From assembly GCA_046520405.1 (NCBI GenBank), contig JBKGHI010000008.1, positions 1 through 64,000 of the forward strand: 64,000 nt of DNA. The letters are read 5' to 3'. Positions 9,139-21,100 of the stretch are shown piece after piece. A model generated the notes under the pieces. It was not told the origin of the DNA, ran no database searches, and saw only the letters and a list, made by a program, of their open reading frames with translations. This DNA is from Myxococcus sp046520405. Lineage in GTDB: Bacteria; Myxococcota; Myxococcia; Myxococcales; Myxococcaceae. Within the stretch, counting starts at the first letter, position 1. Each line of letters begins with the position of its first letter. The position numbers were made by a program, and so were the translations under genes.

Positions 9139-12100
9139 TCACTCTTCAGGAGTGAGCTGGTCCCTGGCTTCGTCGAATCCGGCCAGGAACAGGCCGAAGT
9201 AGCCGGACCAGAGGCTTGCCTTCCCGAGCATCATTCCCGCTGGAGAATGGGGGCCGACGAGCTCGGAGGCCGCGCCGGTCGCGGTCCCCCACAGGCCGTT
9301 GTGGTTCGACTGGGTGGTGACAGGGTCGGTATCCCCGGTGATTGCCTGCGTGAAGAGCCCGAGTTCCGTGGCGAGGAGCCCGAAGCCCACCCCGAGGGGG
9401 CCACCAAACCCAATGGAGAGGATGCCCAGGCCAAAGCCAGCGCGTCGCGACCACCGCGAGACGATGCGATTGAATCGCCGGCGCTCTCTCGCTCGCTCCT
9501 GCTGCTTGACGGCTCGCGCCTCACGCTCCTTCAAGGCCTTGGCGCTGAGCTCATGTGAGGCTCTTTCAATCTCGCGGAGTCGCAGGTCGAATTGTTCGAG
9601 CCCCAGGGTGAGCCCGCGGAGCGCGTGTTCTGCCCGCGCCCTGGCGATGGAAGACTCATACCAGCTCTTCTCCATCTCGTACTGTCGCTTTGCTCGCGCC
9701 AACGCGGCGGACGCCTTGCTTTGCCTCTTGGACGGCGAAGGCGTGTCGCGCACGGTCTGCACCGGGGCCGCTGCCGCCACATTCGCTGGCACGGGAACGG
9801 GATCGACGGCCGCGTTGGACTGCGAATACTCGTGCTCGGAATTGCCTGGGTTGAGAGGGGATGCACCGCCGTCGCCACCGCCACCTCCGCTGCCGGGCCC
9901 GGAGTCACCTCCATGCTCGGGAATGAGCGGGTCGCTGCTCTCGCTGCCCTCGCCTCCTCCTCCTGAGCCGCAGCCCCCCCCGATAGGACGGAAGGAGAGC
10001 CCGCCTCCCGTTCCGCGTGTGCCCGGTCCGCTCCACTCCCCTTCCTCGCAGAGGCCGGTCGGGTCGGTCACGCTCACCGGGTTGTTCCAGGCGTAGCTGT
10101 AGCGGTTGAGGTCCGCGAGCATGAACGGGGCTTGTACGATGGGGTCGGGGCTGATGAAGCGCCCCACCGACGGGTCATACATCCGCCCTCGCATGAACGT
10201 GAAGCCACCGTCGTCGCGGCCCTCGTGACCGGTGAAGCCTCGCGTGACCAGGGAGGACGTGCTGAGCACCGCCGATTGGGTCCAGTCGAGCGGGTCTCGT
10301 GGCTGGCCCCAGGCGGTGTAGCTGCGCCGCTCCACCACCGCGCCCGTGTCGTCCGTCACGACCGCGGTCGAGCCCAGCTCATCGGTGAGCAGGAAGTGCG
10401 TGTCGGAATCGACGATGTTGCCCTGGGTGTCGTAGACGCGTGTCAGCTCGGCGATTGTCTCGGCGCCGACCTTGACCAGGTGGGTGTGCCGCGCCGACGT
10501 CAGGGGCGCCTGCACGTTCCGCTCGCGTCGGTACCACTCGCCAATGGACAGCGTCTCGAGCCCGCTCTGCGCGTCAAAGCGACGCACGCGGTTGCCCTCC
10601 GCGTCGTAGTCGAACTTCAGCTCATAGGCGGGCAGGCTGAAGATGGACTTGACGCGTCCGTTGGGGTCATGGGTCAGCGCGGTGTTGATGCCGTTGACGG
10701 AGCGGGCAATCAGCTCGCCGTTGTCGTTGTACCAGAACGATGCGCCTCCCGCGCTCTGGAGCCGTTCGTCCTGATAGGTGTAGGTGCCGACGTCCGGACG
10801 CTCCAGCAGGTTGCCGAAGGGGTCATAGCTGAAGGTCGCGTCGTGGGTGGAGGCCCCCTTGTCGGACTGGGCTCTCTTGAGGCGGTGCTTGGGGTCGTAG
10901 ACGAAGAACTCGCTCTGGTTGTTGAGCGCGTCGATCCGCTTGCGCAGATTCATGGCCTTCGTCCATTCCAGCCGCAGGTCCTGCACCGTGGTGGCCGTGC
11001 CTTGGGGCTGGAAGACGGAGTGAATCGATTCAAGCCGCCCCGTCAGCTCATCGAAGGTTCGCGTCGTGACGATGCCATTGCCGAAGCGCTCCTCCTCGAC
11101 ACCGCCGAAGGGGTCCGCTCTCAGTTGCTCCCACAGGTTGATGCCTCCGGCGGAATTGTCGAAGCCATTGACGCGCAGCAGGTTGCCGAAGTCGTCGTAC
11201 TGCATCGCCACGGTGAAGTTGGACGGGTAGCGCAGGCTCCCCGGCCTGCCGAACGCGTCATAGGTCGTCTCCATTTGGAAGACCTCGCCGTTGATGGTCC
11301 AGTCCGTGGACGTCGGTCTGCCGAACGCGTCGTACAGATGGGTCTTCGCGTGCCCGTCGCGGGAGACGGACTGGTGCAGGAAGCCGGGACGGGTCACGTC
11401 GTAGGTCCACGTCGCGCTTCCTCCCTCCGAGTCCACGATGGTGGTGGGCCGCCCCAGGTCGTCATACTCGTAGAGAAGCGTCTGGCCCTTCGCGTCGAGC
11501 GAGGTCCGGAGCTGTCCGAGCGGGTCGTAGTCGAACGTCTGGAGCCCCGTCTGCTTGTCGTCCATCATCAGCCGCCGGTTGTAGAGGTCCAGCAGGAACT
11601 GGGTCGGGGCGCGCAGGGCGGTCGGCTGGCAGGGTTCGAGCCGGTACAGGCCTTCGAAGTGGCCGTAGCGGTAGCACATCTCGGTCGCGGTGCCCGGAGC
11701 GTCCGCCTTGTGTCCATCCGCCGTGCGCACGATGTTTCCGCGCGTGTCGGTGAGGAGCCAGGTCTGGTTGCCGTCCGGATCGATCTGCGTTGTCTTCAAG
11801 CCGTCATAAACCCAACGCGTCTTGATGACACCCTCGATGCCGGCAGGGGAGGTGCGCTCGATGAGGCGGTCGCGGACGTCATAGTCCAGGTGGGTCCACA
11901 CGGCGGTTTCGCCCGTCTTCGCCGGATGGGACATGCGCACCATGCGGCCTCGATAGTCGTATTGGGCATAATTGAAGACCTCGTACTCGCCCTTGAAGCC
12001 CTTGCTGACGGACTGCACCGGGCGGCCCAACGAGTCGAAGGTCGTCTCCGAGTAACCCAGTCCGGGGGCCTCGACGATGACTCGCGGGGGCATGAACACC

Positions 12101-15100
12101 AGGGGCTCATAGGTGATGGACGTGCCCGGCGTCATCGCCGTGTTCTGACTCCAGGTCTGCTTGAAGGTCGGGCGCCCGAAGCCGTCGTAGTCGCTGATGG
12201 ACTTCACCCCATCCTGCGTGGTGGAGGAGAGGACCAGCCCCATGCCCGGCTCCCAGAAGCGCGTGGAGGTGTGCCCCAGCGCGTTCGTGAAAGTGACCGG
12301 GAAGACGCCGTCCGGGGCGTATTGGATGGACATGCCGCGGTCGTTGCCCTCGCCGTCCCACACCTGGATGTCGGTCGTATTGCCAAACGCGTCATACCCA
12401 TGGCGGGTGCTGAAGCGGTACTCCGCCAGCGTGGGCTCGACGGTGACGACGTCGGGGTCTCCCGCGGCCGTGTACGTGGTCTGGACCGTGCGTGTCTTGG
12501 ATTCCGGCAGGGAACCGGGGAGCTTGTGCGTGACCTTCTCGGCGAGGACGAGGCCCAGTTGCCACGTGTCGAGCCGGTGTTCGTAGGTCAGTTCCGTCTC
12601 GTACCGCGCGCCGGAGATGAGGTCCTCGGCGTAGAAGCGCTTCGGGAATCCCAGTTCGTCATAGTCGTGGGTGGTGTTCGGGTACTCCTCGTCAGGGAAC
12701 GTGGAGTAGCCTCGTTTCGTGTGCTGCAACGGGAAGATGCCTTGCATGGCGTCCGCGTCGGCCATCTCCGCGAACTGCTCCGGCGTCAGGGACTGCCAGC
12801 CGAGTCCTCCGTAGGTCCAGAGCCAGGAGTTGAACGTCTCGAAGGTCCGCACCTCCGAGGAGCGCGTCAAGGTGGAGAAGAAATAGGACGAGCACTGGCT
12901 CTGGTCGAATCGATAGCCGCAGGGACCGAACCAATCGGAATCAACCTGCCAGTCAGGGTCCCCGTGAAAATCCTTTCTGGGAACCCACTCGTAACGGTTC
13001 TGTGTGAGCACGGCCAGCGCACCGTCCATGTGGTCCGTGTTCTTCCGGAGTGAGAGGGAACGCAGCAGCTTGCCGGCATGGGGAGAGGCCCGTCCGTTGT
13101 GATTGATGAGCGCGGTGCGGACCGCATACGTCTCGAGCCTCACGCTGAAGAGGTCATGGGGGGGGCATCGGGCCCGGTGGCCCCTGCATCCTTGATGCTG
13201 CGATGCGCGAAGCCCAGGAACTGATGCCCCTGACGGAGTTGCTGCGCATTCTTGTAGAAGTACTCCGTTCGCCGCGAGCCGACCGTCGGAGAGATGCCCG
13301 TGGGCGAAAGCAGGGTGGCGGCCAGGGGGCGCGTGTCGAAGACCCGGTTTGACGCCACGGCGTCTTCCAGACCCGGGAACGGGAGGAAGGCCTCGCGGTA
13401 GACGTCCCTGTCGGACATGGGCTTGTAGAGCACCCACCAGGTCGCGCCGTTCCCGTTCGTGAGCCGTTGCATCAGGTCCGGGATGTCGCCCTGCCGGACG
13501 TGGAAGTCCAACAGCCACGGGTCATTCGTCGGGTCGCTGTCGCTGTCGGGGTTTCGGCTTCGCACCAGCACGTCGATGAGGCCATCGGCGTTGTAGTCGC
13601 CCAAGGACAACGCGCGCTCGTCCAACTTCCAGGGCAGGGGCGGCAGTGTCGTCATGCTCCAATCGAGGGCGCCGCCGCCTTGAAGCGGATACTTGATGAC
13701 CATTGGCTGGGCGTTGGTATCCGCCGGGACGCCGTTGCGAATCATCAGTTCGTCGCGCCCGTCGCGGTCCCAGTCGACGAGATGCGCGGACAGGAATTGC
13801 GCATGGAACGAGGTGGCGCCGAGGGTGGTCATCCAATCATGGCTGCGCACGAAATAGCCGCCGAGGTTGAGCCACACCTCGATGCGGCCCTCCCAGGCCA
13901 CTCCGATGTCTGGGAGCAGCGCTCCGTCCGTCTGGTTCACGAAGGGGCTCAGCCCGTTTGACGCGAGCGTGGCCTCGGACTCGAAGCGGACCACGTCCGG
14001 GAGCCCATCCCCGTTGACATCACCCACCTTGTCCGCGCCAATGCCATTGCCTCGGCACAGGGCGCCGTACTGGTCCAGGCAGGCGCGGTTGCCCCCGTTG
14101 GCCGCGTGGAGGCGCTGGTAGTAGTCGAACGGCAGGCCCGTGTTCCGGGTGTAGAAGTCATACTCCCCGGCGTGCTGGCCGAGCTGGACGTGGAAGACGA
14201 GGGCCTGGTAGGTCCTGTTGCGCAGTTGCTCCGGACTGAACCACGAGCCGTTGGTCCACGAGGGGGGCCAGTAACCGGGTGGGGACGCGAGCTGGGCACC
14301 GCTGGCGTCATAGCCGCGGATGGTCAGCAGGTTGTCCGTGCCGTCGCCGTCGAAGTCCATGACATGGACCTTGTCCAGGGCGGAGCAAGGGTGGCTCTTC
14401 AACTCCACCGGCGTGAAGGTGTAGGGATTGAGATAGCTCCTGTTCTCCATGTACACCCAGAAGCCCTGATACAGGTTCGAGCCCTCCAGCTCTGGCGGTA
14501 GCGTCTTGGAGCCGTTTTGTGGGTCGAAAAAGCCGTGTCGATCGGTGCTCTCGACGCAGACCATCAGGTCCGAGAGCCCGTCGCCGTTGAAGTCGCCAGG
14601 CGCGACCTGCAAGGCATGGCCGGAGAAGGGGGTATACGTGTCCGCCAGGGAGAAACCCTCGGGAATCCCTGGCGTCTGCTGCAGGACCTGGAGCGCCTGT
14701 GCGAATCCCCACATCATCTTCTGATCGGAGTAGTCGCCAACAGGGACCAGGACATCCGTGCGGTCGTCGCCATCCAGCTCGAAGGTCGAACTGGCGATGG
14801 CATCCCCAGGCAGCAGGTAGGTGTGACAGTTCTTGGCATAATCACAGACCTCGACCGGTTCCTGGGGAATCGGCAGCGGGGCCCTCACGGGGATGCCGGT
14901 GTCTATGATTTGCGAGTCCTGCGGAGAAGGTTTGATGGCCCAGAAACTCCAATTCTGGGCTTGTCCATTGCCCTCCCACCAGGGGGCCACCAGGATGTCG
15001 GTGGTGCCATCCTGGTTGCCGTCGAACTGGAGCATCTGGAACACGGCTTCGTGGTCTTGCTCGGGGATGCCGTGAACGGGGAAGAGCTTCTCATCGAAGG

Positions 15101-16184
15101 CGAAGTCGCCGTCCTTGTCGTCGAGGTAGATGTCTCCGTAGAACCCTCCGGCTTGCCAGACGAATTCGGTGGCGCGCTTACACACGGCGGCGCCGTTCTC
15201 CTGGACACACTCCTGCAGGCTCTGGAGCAAGGAGCGCTTCGTCGTCGATGCGTTATTGGCATAGGTGAAGACGTACTGTCTCACCATGCGTTCGCCATCG
15301 GCGGCGAGCGCCGACGGCGCGAAGGTTTCGATACGCTTGAGCCGGAGTGACTGACGGTAGCGGGTCATCGAGAAGAAGCCGTCGGACACCTCCTGCTGCG
15401 GCCGGCGCTCATACTGGAAGGAGACGCGGCGCGTGTTGTTGACGTACCGGATTTCGCTCAGCCGGTGGTCCAGGCGCGAATGAGTACCCAGGGGGTCGTT
15501 GAAGTTGTCCGTGTAGACATAGTGATAAGTCATCACGTTGCCGTGAGCGTCTCGGACCCGGGTCCGCTTCCATTCGTACGGTTTCTTGTCCGGAGCCCCC
15601 GACGCGTCGAGGTCGAAGCCATAGACACGGCTCTGGTCGTCCGTGCCGTAGAAGTGGCTCGAACCATCCGGCAGTTGCAGTTCGAAGCCAGGCTGACCGT
15701 CACTCGAGGACAGCGCGATGACGCGGCTGCCGTCGTCGCTGTACCTGCGATAGACCCTGCCGATTTTCAGGCCATTCTCCAGGCCAATCAGCCGCATGCC
15801 GTCGAGGCAGAGCCAGTCCGCCGGGAACTGAGGTGGGCTCTCGTTCGCCTCGTCCCGGAAGGTGATGGGGTGGAGCGCCGCGTCGTCGCTCATGATGCGA
15901 CCACAGCGTTTGATGCTCGAGGTCGCGGCGAGGGAGAACCCCACGCCGAGCTCTCCGTTCTCGGTGTTGCTGCTGTAGTGGATGCTGACGGAGGGAGACA
16001 GGGCTCCGATGCCGGGTGGGACCTGGATGGGGAGGGAGGTCACCGCCTGGCCCGTCGAAGTCACTGCGAGGTACCCGCCGGTGTTTCCCGTGGGCGCTGT
16101 CTCACTCAGGTGTCCATCTGGGCTGCTGGCTCTGGCCGTGCTGGTGGCCAGTAGCACCAGCATTGCGAACAAAGGATGTCTCAT
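9139..16184 (-). CDS. SpvB/FG-GAP/RHS-repeat giant toxin-like protein (frameshifted at a C8 tract)
   Basis: A large exported protein of about 2,350 codons in two frames. The first part (16184 to 13140) has a signal peptide (MRHPLFAMLVLLATSTARA), an SpvB-like domain and at least seven FG-GAP/VCBS-type repeats (DGNQDGTTDILV, FNGDGLSDLMV, VNGDGLPDVV). The second part is a TcdB/RHS barrel with many YD repeats, ending in the RHS core signature VGRFISPDP and NPVSVTDPTG. A divergent C-terminal module of about 300 residues follows: a Gly/Ser linker, a charged coiled coil, then a Gly-rich hydrophobic stretch (GFGLGILSIGFGGPLGVGFG). The frame changes at the G8 run at 13158-13165; nine bases would join the parts. 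The ATG at 16184 has GGAG upstream. Such proteins act as secreted or surface toxins or adhesins. No cognate immunity gene is recognisable downstream. Confidence 0.85.
13158..13165 (-). repeat. Homopolymer tract (C8 on coding strand) at the RHS frame break
   Basis: Eight consecutive G on the + strand lie exactly where the reading frame passes from the SpvB/FG-GAP part to the RHS part. With eight bases, translation ends a few codons later (PPMTSSA then stop). With nine, it continues into PPHDLFSVRLETY. This is either a sequencing undercount or a slippage (phase-variation) site. Confidence 0.75.
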
Positions 16185-16257
16185 CACGAAGTCTCCGGGA
16201 CCCGGATTGGGGGGTACCGGAGATGACGTTGATGCCGCGCGAAACCCCTCAACCGGG

Positions 16258-16276
16258 CCGTCGCTTTTGGCGACGG
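16258..16276. other. Intergenic stem-loop
   Basis: CCGTCGC (16258-16264) pairs perfectly with GCGACGG (16270-16276) around a 5-base loop, in the gap between the peptidase-MA-like gene and the RHS gene, both on the - strand. There is no T-run on either side, so it would be at best a weak or Rho-type terminator. Confidence 0.4.
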
Positions 16277-16340
16277 TCCCGGCTGTCTCGGGGGGAGGGG
16301 CCAGCCGATGCTTATTGGGCGTACATGGGAACTGGCGTTG

Positions 16341-18116
16341 TCAGTTCCCCGCGTCCGTCTTCTCCGGCTGCGCCGCGGGCTTCTCCGTGTCCGACGTGCC
16401 CGACACGTTCATCTCCGACAGCCCGCCTTCATCTCGCAGGAACTGCTGCGCCACGCGGTCCACCTCGTCGGCCTTGAGGCCGGTGAGCAGCGCGCTCGCC
16501 TGCCGCGCGCGGGTGGCCAGGGCCGTCTCGCCCATGGAGCCGTGGATGCGGGTGAGGGCCAGGTGGATTTCCGGGTCGAACGGGTCCGACGCCAGGGCCT
16601 CCAGGTAAGCCGTCTTCGCCTTCGGGTAGTCCTTCCGGTACAGCAGGATGCGGCCCAGGTGGACGTTGGTGGACGGTGAGCCCGGGTGCACGCGCAGGCT
16701 GCCGCGCAGCACATGCTCCGCTTCATCCAGCCGCCGCAGCTCCAGCAGGGCCAGCGCGTACTTGTTGGACACCGACTCGTACTTGTCGCCCACCAGCTTG
16801 TGCGCCTTGGCGTACTCCTCCGCCGCGGCCTTCACGCGGTTGCGCTCGCGCAAGAGCTCGCCCAGGTGCGCGAACTTGCGCGCGGGCACCTCCGTCACCT
16901 CCTGGAAGTCGCCGAAGGAGATTTCACGGCCCTTCTTCTCGCCCTCGTCCTTCACGTTGCCCTTGGCGTTCTCCTTCAGCACCACGCGGTCCTCGCGGGG
17001 CAGCAGCTCGGTGGGGAAGGGCTGCTTCTTGATGTGCGCCAGCCAGGACTTCTCGAAGAGGGCGAAGGGCATCCCCATGGCCGTCTCCACCGCCTTGCGG
17101 TCCTTCTGCCCGGCCTTCAGCTCCTGGATGATGGCGCGCAGGCCCGCGGTGCCCTTCACGCCGTGCACGTAGTCGATGGCGTAGAACACCTCCGCGAACG
17201 CGGTGGCCGCGTCCTCCGCGGTGGGCAGCAGGGCGATGGACGGGTGCATCTTCTCGAAGGGGATGAGCGTGTCCGCCTTCACGCGCTTGCCCAGCAGCGC
17301 CTGCGTGGAGGGCGTCATCGCCAGGCCCGCCTTGCCGCGCCAGCGCGACTCCAGGAACTTGGCCAGGCCCTCGTGCAGCCAGATGGGCACCGTGTTGCGG
17401 CTCATCTGGCTGATGACCAGGTGGATGTACTCGTGCGCCAGCGTGTCCTGCCAGTCGTAGCCGCGCGCCACCGCCTTGGGGCTGGTCACCATCAGCTTGT
17501 TGAACTTGCAGATGGCGATGGTGCCCGTGGTGCCAATCTGCTTCTCCGTCAGCGTGCTCACCTTGGACAGCTCGCGCGCGTTGCTCACCACCTCCACGCG
17601 AATCTTGCCGCCCGGCGGCGTCCAGCCGAGGTCCTCCTTCATCGCCCGGTGGATGGCCTCCAGCGTCTCCAGCGCGTAGGGCACCAGCACCTCTTCCTTC
17701 CCCTTGGGGTACTGGAAGATGAAGTGCTCGCTCTCCGCGCGCAGGTGGGCCTTGGTGATGTCGCGCGTGTCCTTGGCCAGGCGCAGGTAGCTGCCCGGCT
17801 TGTCCTCGATGTTGGCGCCCTCCAGGAGCGCCACCGCGTCGTCGTAGCGGCCCTCCTCGAAGGCCACCCGGCCCTGGAAGTACTTCAGCGGCTCCACGTC
17901 GGCGGGGAGGAGCTTCTCCACCTCGGACAGCTCGCGCCGGGCGCCGGGCACGTCCCAGTCGTCCAGCTCCGTCTCCACGCGGCTGAGCCGCTCCTTCACC
18001 TCTTCCTTGAGCGAGGCGTCCTGGGCCCACGCGGCCGGAGCGCAGAACAGCGTCACGGCCATCGCCGTGAGGAGGGCCCGGAGTCCGGAAGATTGCGTCA
18101 GCGCGTGGCGGCTCAC
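16341..18116 (-). CDS. Peptidase-MA-like (gluzincin) protein with TPR repeats, exported
   Basis: A 591-residue protein. A signal peptide ends at about AWAQ (residue 31), a helical TPR-like region follows to about 120, and then a zinc-peptidase domain with HEYIH at residues 228-232 and LHEGLAKFLE at 247-256. These are the HExxH ligands and the downstream conserved Glu of the peptidase-MA-like family. At least three TPR units occupy residues 410-560. The stop codon lies inside a small hairpin (16327-16334 with 16342-16349). The start overlaps the end of the DUF4175 gene by four bases (ATGA), indicating coupled translation. Likely role: a periplasmic metallopeptidase or its scaffold; the substrate is unknown. 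Confidence 0.85.
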   Translation of the reverse strand: MSRHALTQSSGLRALLTAMAVTLFCAPAAWAQDASLKEEVKERLSRVETELDDWDVPGARRELSEVEKLLPADVEPLKYFQGRVAFEEGRYDDAVALLEGANIEDKPGSYLRLAKDTRDITKAHLRAESEHFIFQYPKGKEEVLVPYALETLEAIHRAMKEDLGWTPPGGKIRVEVVSNARELSKVSTLTEKQIGTTGTIAICKFNKLMVTSPKAVARGYDWQDTLAHEYIHLVISQMSRNTVPIWLHEGLAKFLESRWRGKAGLAMTPSTQALLGKRVKADTLIPFEKMHPSIALLPTAEDAATAFAEVFYAIDYVHGVKGTAGLRAIIQELKAGQKDRKAVETAMGMPFALFEKSWLAHIKKQPFPTELLPREDRVVLKENAKGNVKDEGEKKGREISFGDFQEVTEVPARKFAHLGELLRERNRVKAAAEEYAKAHKLVGDKYESVSNKYALALLELRRLDEAEHVLRGSLRVHPGSPSTNVHLGRILLYRKDYPKAKTAYLEALASDPFDPEIHLALTRIHGSMGETALATRARQASALLTGLKADEVDRVAQQFLRDEGGLSEMNVSGTSDTEKPAAQPEKTDAGN

Positions 18117-21100
18117 TTCACCAGCTCCTCGTAGTAGCGCTTCACCTGCTCCCGGTACTTCTCCGGAGCCCCCTGCTTCATCGCGTCCAGCAGGTCCTTG
18201 CGGAACTCCTTCGGCGCCTGGAAGGCATCCTCGTCCGGCAGCTCCACCTTCTGCTTCGGGTCTCTCCCGTTGCCCTGCTGGCGGCGGCCCGCGCCCATGG
18301 GCAGCGGGAGCCCGCCCTTGCCGCCGCGCTGGCCTTCCTGCATCTGCTGCTGGAACTGGCGCAGGCCCTCCAGCGCCGCCTGCTGCTCGCCGTAGCCGCG
18401 GCCCGGGTCCTTGCCCTGCATCCGCCGGGCGGCCTCACCCATGCGCTGACCCGCGCCCTCCATCTGCTGCGTGGCCTCCTCGCCGAAGATGGGCGCCATC
18501 TGCTGCATCTCCTCCATCTGCTGACGCAGGCCCTGCGCGCGCTCCTCCAACTGCGACTGCTGCTCGCTGAGCTGCTGGAGCTGCTGCTTCTCCTGCTGCG
18601 ACAGCTGCGAGCCCGGCGGCGGGAAGAGCGACTGGAGCTGCCGATTGACCTCCGACACGTTGCGCGCGTCGCGGCCCAGGCGCTGCGCCAGCTCCGTGGA
18701 CTGCTTCACCACCTCTTCCGGGTTGCCGAACATCTCGTCCAGGTGGCGCTGCTGCTCGCCCATCATCGACAGTTGCCGGGCCGCGTCCTCCGCGCGCGCC
18801 GCCGCCTCCGCCGCCAGGTCGTAGTCGTTCACCTTCAGCGCGTTCTCCACGTTCTGGAGCTCCGCCTGGGCCTCCTCCAGCGGACGCGCGGCGCGGCTGT
18901 TGAGCTGGCTGGGCTCCAGCGCCTTGTAGCTCTCCTGCGCCTGCTGCACCTTGCGCATCAGGTTGTCCTTGATGGACTGGCCCTTCTCGGACAGCCGCTC
19001 GCGGTTCTGCGAGCGCGCCTGGTCGCGGAGCTGCCGCGTCTGGTCCGCGACGCGCTGCTGCTCCTGCACGGTGTCCTGCAGCTCCTCCATGAAGTTGCCG
19101 AACTTCTCCGCCAGCTCGGGATGCTGCTCGCCGCCGAACTCGTCACCGGCCTGGTCCAGGTTCTCGAGCATCTCGTCCATCTGCATGCCCAGCTCCTGGA
19201 GCTTCGCCAGGGCCTCGTCCGCCTTGCCCTCGCGCATCAGCTTCTCCACGTCGTCGAGAGCGCTGCGCATGTCCTGGTCCTTCATCATCTCGGACAGGGC
19301 CTCGGCGTTGAGGTGCTCGTCGCGGATGCCCTTGCGCATCTCCGCCATGCGCTGCATCAGCTCCTGGATGCGGGACTTGAGCTGCTGAATCTGCTCCATC
19401 ACCGCCTGGCGCGCCGCCTCATCCGGGTTGGACTTGAACTGCTCGATGAGGTTGGCCAGCTCGCGCCGCTCGTTGGACAACTGCTTGGCCATCTCCTGGA
19501 GCGCCTCCAGCTTCTGCCTGTCCAGCAGCGACTCCAGGTAGAGGATGTCCTTCTCCAGCTCCTCAATCTCCTCCGTGACGACGGCGGTGAGGCGGTTGCC
19601 CGTGCCCCAGTCCTCGCCGCGGGCGCGCTGGGTGCGCAGGTAGAGCCGGCGCAGCTCCGCGGTGCCGCGGATGTGGCTGCCCAGCGACTCGGAGATGTTG
19701 CTCAGCGCCGAAACGAGCTCGGTGGGCGCGTCGCGCTCGCGCGCCAGCTCCTGCGCCAGCGTCCGCATGTCCGCGACCAGGCTCTCACCGCTGGTGTCCA
19801 CCGTGGCCCCGGCGGTGATGGCCTGCGGGTCCTTCTGCTTCGCGCGCTCCGGGCCCTCCAGCCGGTCCGCCAGGTGGTCCACCATCCGGCCCCAGAGCTG
19901 CTCCGCCTTCTCCAGCGCGGCGCGGCGGTGCTCGGCCGCGGAGTACACGCGCAGCACTTGCGTGCGGCTGACGCCCTTCTTGGGGCCCTCCACCGCGTCG
20001 TTGTCCTGCGCCTCCACGTAGTAGGTGATGCGGTCGCCCGGGTCGAGCTTGAGGTTGCCCAGGTTCCACGAGGACGTGCCGCGGTGGCGCCGGCCGTCCT
20101 CGCGCGGCAGCGGCACGCGCGTCTCCTGCTGGGCGCCGGGCGCGCGGAACACGAGCGCCATGCCGGACAGCCCATAGTCGTCCGACGCCTCGTACTTGAG
20201 CGCCACCTGGTCGCCCGGGTCCACCTCCAGCTCCACCGTGGGCGTCAGCAGGGAGACCTCGGGCGCCTTGTCCGCCTCCACGGTGAGGGCGATGTCCGGC
20301 CCCACCGCGAGCGCCTTGTCCCGCGCGCCGTAGAAGGCGAAGCGGTAGTGGCCGGACTGCTTCGCCACGAAGCTGCCCTCCAAATCCCGGTTGCCCGTCA
20401 CCTTGAGCGGCAGCGCCTGGCCGTTGACCACCAGCTCCGCGCGCTCCACCGGCCGGTCCGAGCGCGTCTTCAGCAGGATTTCCGTCCCCGCCGGCGCGCT
20501 GATTTCGCCGTTCGTCCCAGGCACCGTGCGCGGCGCCAGGCCCGTGTACGCGGGGTAGCGGTACGTCAGCTCGATGTCGCCGGTGATGGGCTCCACCTGG
20601 GCCTGGGCCTTGGGGCTCGCCGCCATCTCGCGGATGCGCGCCATGCCCGCGGACCAGCGGTCACCGAGCGCGACCATCAACACCAGCAGGGCCAGCAGCG
20701 CGCCGCCCGCGCCCAGGGCCACGTGGCGCACCGGACGGCTGTCCACCACCGTGCGCACGTCCACCGCGCGCGCCCGCGCGTCCATCTCCCGCAGGAAGGC
20801 GCTCGCGAGCGCGGGAGAGCCGTTGCCCGGCGCGTCCGGCTCGCGCATCAGCTCCACCGCGGCGAGCACGTCCAGCGACAGCTCGGGGCGCTTCTCGCCC
20901 ACCAGCCGCGCCGTGAGGACGTCGTCCCCCACGCGCGCCGCGCCAGCCACAGCCCGAAGATGCAGGCCACCGCCACGCCCACGGGCAACGCCAGCCACAG
21001 CAGCGTCGAGCCCGCGCGCGGCGTCAGCAACGCGAGGAAGCCTCCGGCCACCAGCAGCAGCGCCGCGGAGGCCACACCCAGCATGCCGCCCTGAAGCCAC

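Noticed and set aside
10132..13053. Long + strand ORF of 973 codons opposite the RHS gene
   Set aside because: It is an antisense shadow of the RHS coding region caused by high-GC codon bias. Its composition is Arg/Val/Gly-rich without motifs or a ribosome site.
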